A stretch of 6,886 nucleotides of DNA from Planctomycetota bacterium (lineage in GTDB: Bacteria > Planctomycetota > Phycisphaerae > WQYP01), in the NCBI GenBank assembly GCA_021852225.1, contig JAJZOA010000055.1, positions 1 to 6,886 on the forward strand, read 5' to 3'. This document shows positions 6,017 to 6,886 of the stretch, piece after piece (the stretch's first letter is position 1; each line of letters begins with the position of its first letter). Both the position numbers and the translations under genes were made by a program. The notes under the pieces are model-generated. The model made no database searches. It saw only the letters and a list, made by a program, of their open reading frames with translations, and was not told the origin of the DNA.

Positions 6017-6232
6017 ATGGCTTCTCTAAATTGCGGTCCAAAAAATCTTGGTCTGGGCGCCGTCTATCGCAAAATCAATATCCCGGTCGATTCCCTTGCG
6101 GCTGATCCCACGAAATTAGCTGAATTTGCGGTGGAAATGGAAGGCCATGGGTTCCACTGGACGCCTGAGGTCACGTTGCGGGAGTTGTTCCGCGCGCGAA
6201 AATCCGGAAGCCTCCCGAAAATACGCCATTGA
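6017..6232 (+). CDS. Small unknown gene between cas3 and cas5c
   Basis: A 71-residue protein of no family I recognise. It begins MASLNCGPKNLGLG, has a probable helix around residues 29-44 (ADPTKLAEFAVEMEGHG), then a second probable helix near residues 49-63 (TPEVTLRELFRARKSG), and ends in a basic LPKIRH tail. It has one Cys, no signal peptide and no membrane segment. The ribosome binding site is excellent: AAGGAG (6005-6010) 6 nt before the ATG. A consensus-like promoter with an operator-like repeat lies just upstream, and a terminator-like hairpin separates it from cas3. cas5c starts 38 nt downstream on the same strand, so the two are probably co-transcribed. Subtype I-C loci normally have cas3 next to cas5c, so this gene is an addition. 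It could be a regulator of the cas transcript, an accessory factor, or an unrelated insertion; sequence alone does not decide. Confidence 0.75.
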   Translation: MASLNCGPKNLGLGAVYRKINIPVDSLAADPTKLAEFAVEMEGHGFHWTPEVTLRELFRARKSGSLPKIRH

Positions 6233-6270
6233 TTGTTCGGTGCTTTTGCGCGGGTTTTGCTTTTTTAAGA

Positions 6271-6886
6271 ATGGACCGTCTGAACATGCCTGAAAAAGAA
6301 ATAGTTTCGGTGAAAGTATGGGGAGATCTGGCTTGCTTCACTCGCCCGGAGCTGAAGGTTGAACGGATGTCCTATCCGATCATGACGCCGTCAGCCGCCC
6401 GTGGCGTATTGGATGCCATTTTGTTCAAGAAAAAGACCGGGGCGGGTGGCAGCCTGATTCCTGCGTTCCATTGGCATGTTCGGCGCATCACCGCCCTTAA
6501 GCCCTGGTGGCTTAACGGACATGCCCCCGATCGGCCTGAATTTTTTAGTGTTCGCCGTAATGAGATACAGGCGAAAATCGCGCCGCGAACGGTTGCGGGT
6601 TGGATGGCGAATCCGGCAACGGCCGAGCCTTATCTTGTGGATTCCGCAGGTCGTGACAGTGCTGGCGGGCAGAATCGCACCCAACGCAACACCTTGGCCT
6701 TGCGCGACGTGGCCTATTTAATTGACGCCAGCGTGGATATTGGCCCCTTTGACGCCAATGATCCACCCATTAAATACCGCGAAATGTTTTTGCGCCGCGT
6801 GGAAAAGGGGCAATGTTTCCACCGGCCTTACCTTGGTTGCCGGGAATTCGCCTGCCATTTTACGCAACCTGATGGGACAGAAAAAC
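6271..6886 (+). CDS. cas5c: CRISPR-associated protein Cas5c (Cas5d), subtype I-C, partial at right edge
   Basis: An open frame of 205 codons that runs off the window without a stop. It is the Cas5 of subtype I-C (Dvulg), which in this subtype cuts pre-crRNA in place of Cas6 and stays in the Cascade complex. Diagnostic segments are VKVWGDLACFTRPELKVER, SYPIMTPSAARGVLDAI, FSVRRNEI, NRTQRNTLALRDVAYLI and GQCFHRPYLGCREF. Between the SAARG helix and the RRNEI strand it has a somewhat long stretch (GAGGSLIPAFHW onward). Only the last few tens of residues should be missing. ATG 6271 has only a weak AAGA just before it. ATG 6286 (MPEKEIVSVKVWG) is an alternative in the same frame, also without a clear ribosome binding site. 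It lies 38 nt after the small unknown gene and should continue into cas8c and cas7 to the right. Confidence 0.93.
   Translation, partial: MDRLNMPEKEIVSVKVWGDLACFTRPELKVERMSYPIMTPSAARGVLDAILFKKKTGAGGSLIPAFHWHVRRITALKPWWLNGHAPDRPEFFSVRRNEIQAKIAPRTVAGWMANPATAEPYLVDSAGRDSAGGQNRTQRNTLALRDVAYLIDASVDIGPFDANDPPIKYREMFLRRVEKGQCFHRPYLGCREFACHFTQPDGTEK

Noticed and set aside
3295..6886. CRISPR array
   Set aside because: No set of regularly spaced direct repeats of 28-37 nt is present; the array should be outside the window, probably after cas2.

Overview
The window is a bacterial chromosomal segment of moderate GC, read here as an accessory region. The prepilin with an FTLME-type N-terminus and an S-A-G-P-D-G C-terminal signature, next to a cysteine-rich protein and a small Cys/Gly protein, reminds me of Planctomycetota (Phycisphaerae-like) or another PVC-group genome. 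That assignment is an inference from gene style, not from a marker gene.

Layout. Positions 1-149 hold nothing I can name. A TatD-family metal-dependent DNase (185-964, +) follows a good sigma70-like promoter placed so close to the ATG that the mRNA may be leaderless. After about 200 nt without a clear gene comes a two-gene unit on the + strand: a 13-cysteine protein of unknown function (1171-1728) and, overlapping it by ATGA, a 96-residue Cys-rich, zinc-ribbon-like protein (1725-2015). Facing them on the - strand is a type II secretion/type IV pilin-like prepilin (2559-2062). Upstream of it on the same strand is a truncated DUF1016/YhcG N-terminal domain protein (3294-2785), whose coding sequence carries two near-perfect DNA palindromes with a common core.

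From 3531 to the right edge lies the start of a subtype I-C CRISPR-Cas locus: cas3 (HD nuclease plus DExx helicase, complete) and cas5c (Cas5d, the pre-crRNA-processing subunit of I-C, running off the right edge). Between them, where subtype I-C usually has adjacent genes, sit a terminator-like hairpin, a strong promoter with an overlapping inverted repeat, and a 71-residue gene of unknown function with an excellent ribosome binding site. The expected cas8c-cas7-cas4-cas1-cas2 genes and the CRISPR array would be to the right, outside the window; no array is visible here.

Working together: Cas5c would process pre-crRNA and join Cascade, and Cas3 would be recruited to degrade the target. The layout suggests that cas3 is transcribed separately from the Cascade genes and that the small unknown gene heads the Cascade transcript. 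That makes it a candidate regulator or accessory factor. The most unusual structural signals are the in-frame palindromes in the DUF1016 remnant and this small gene with its own control region inside the cas locus.
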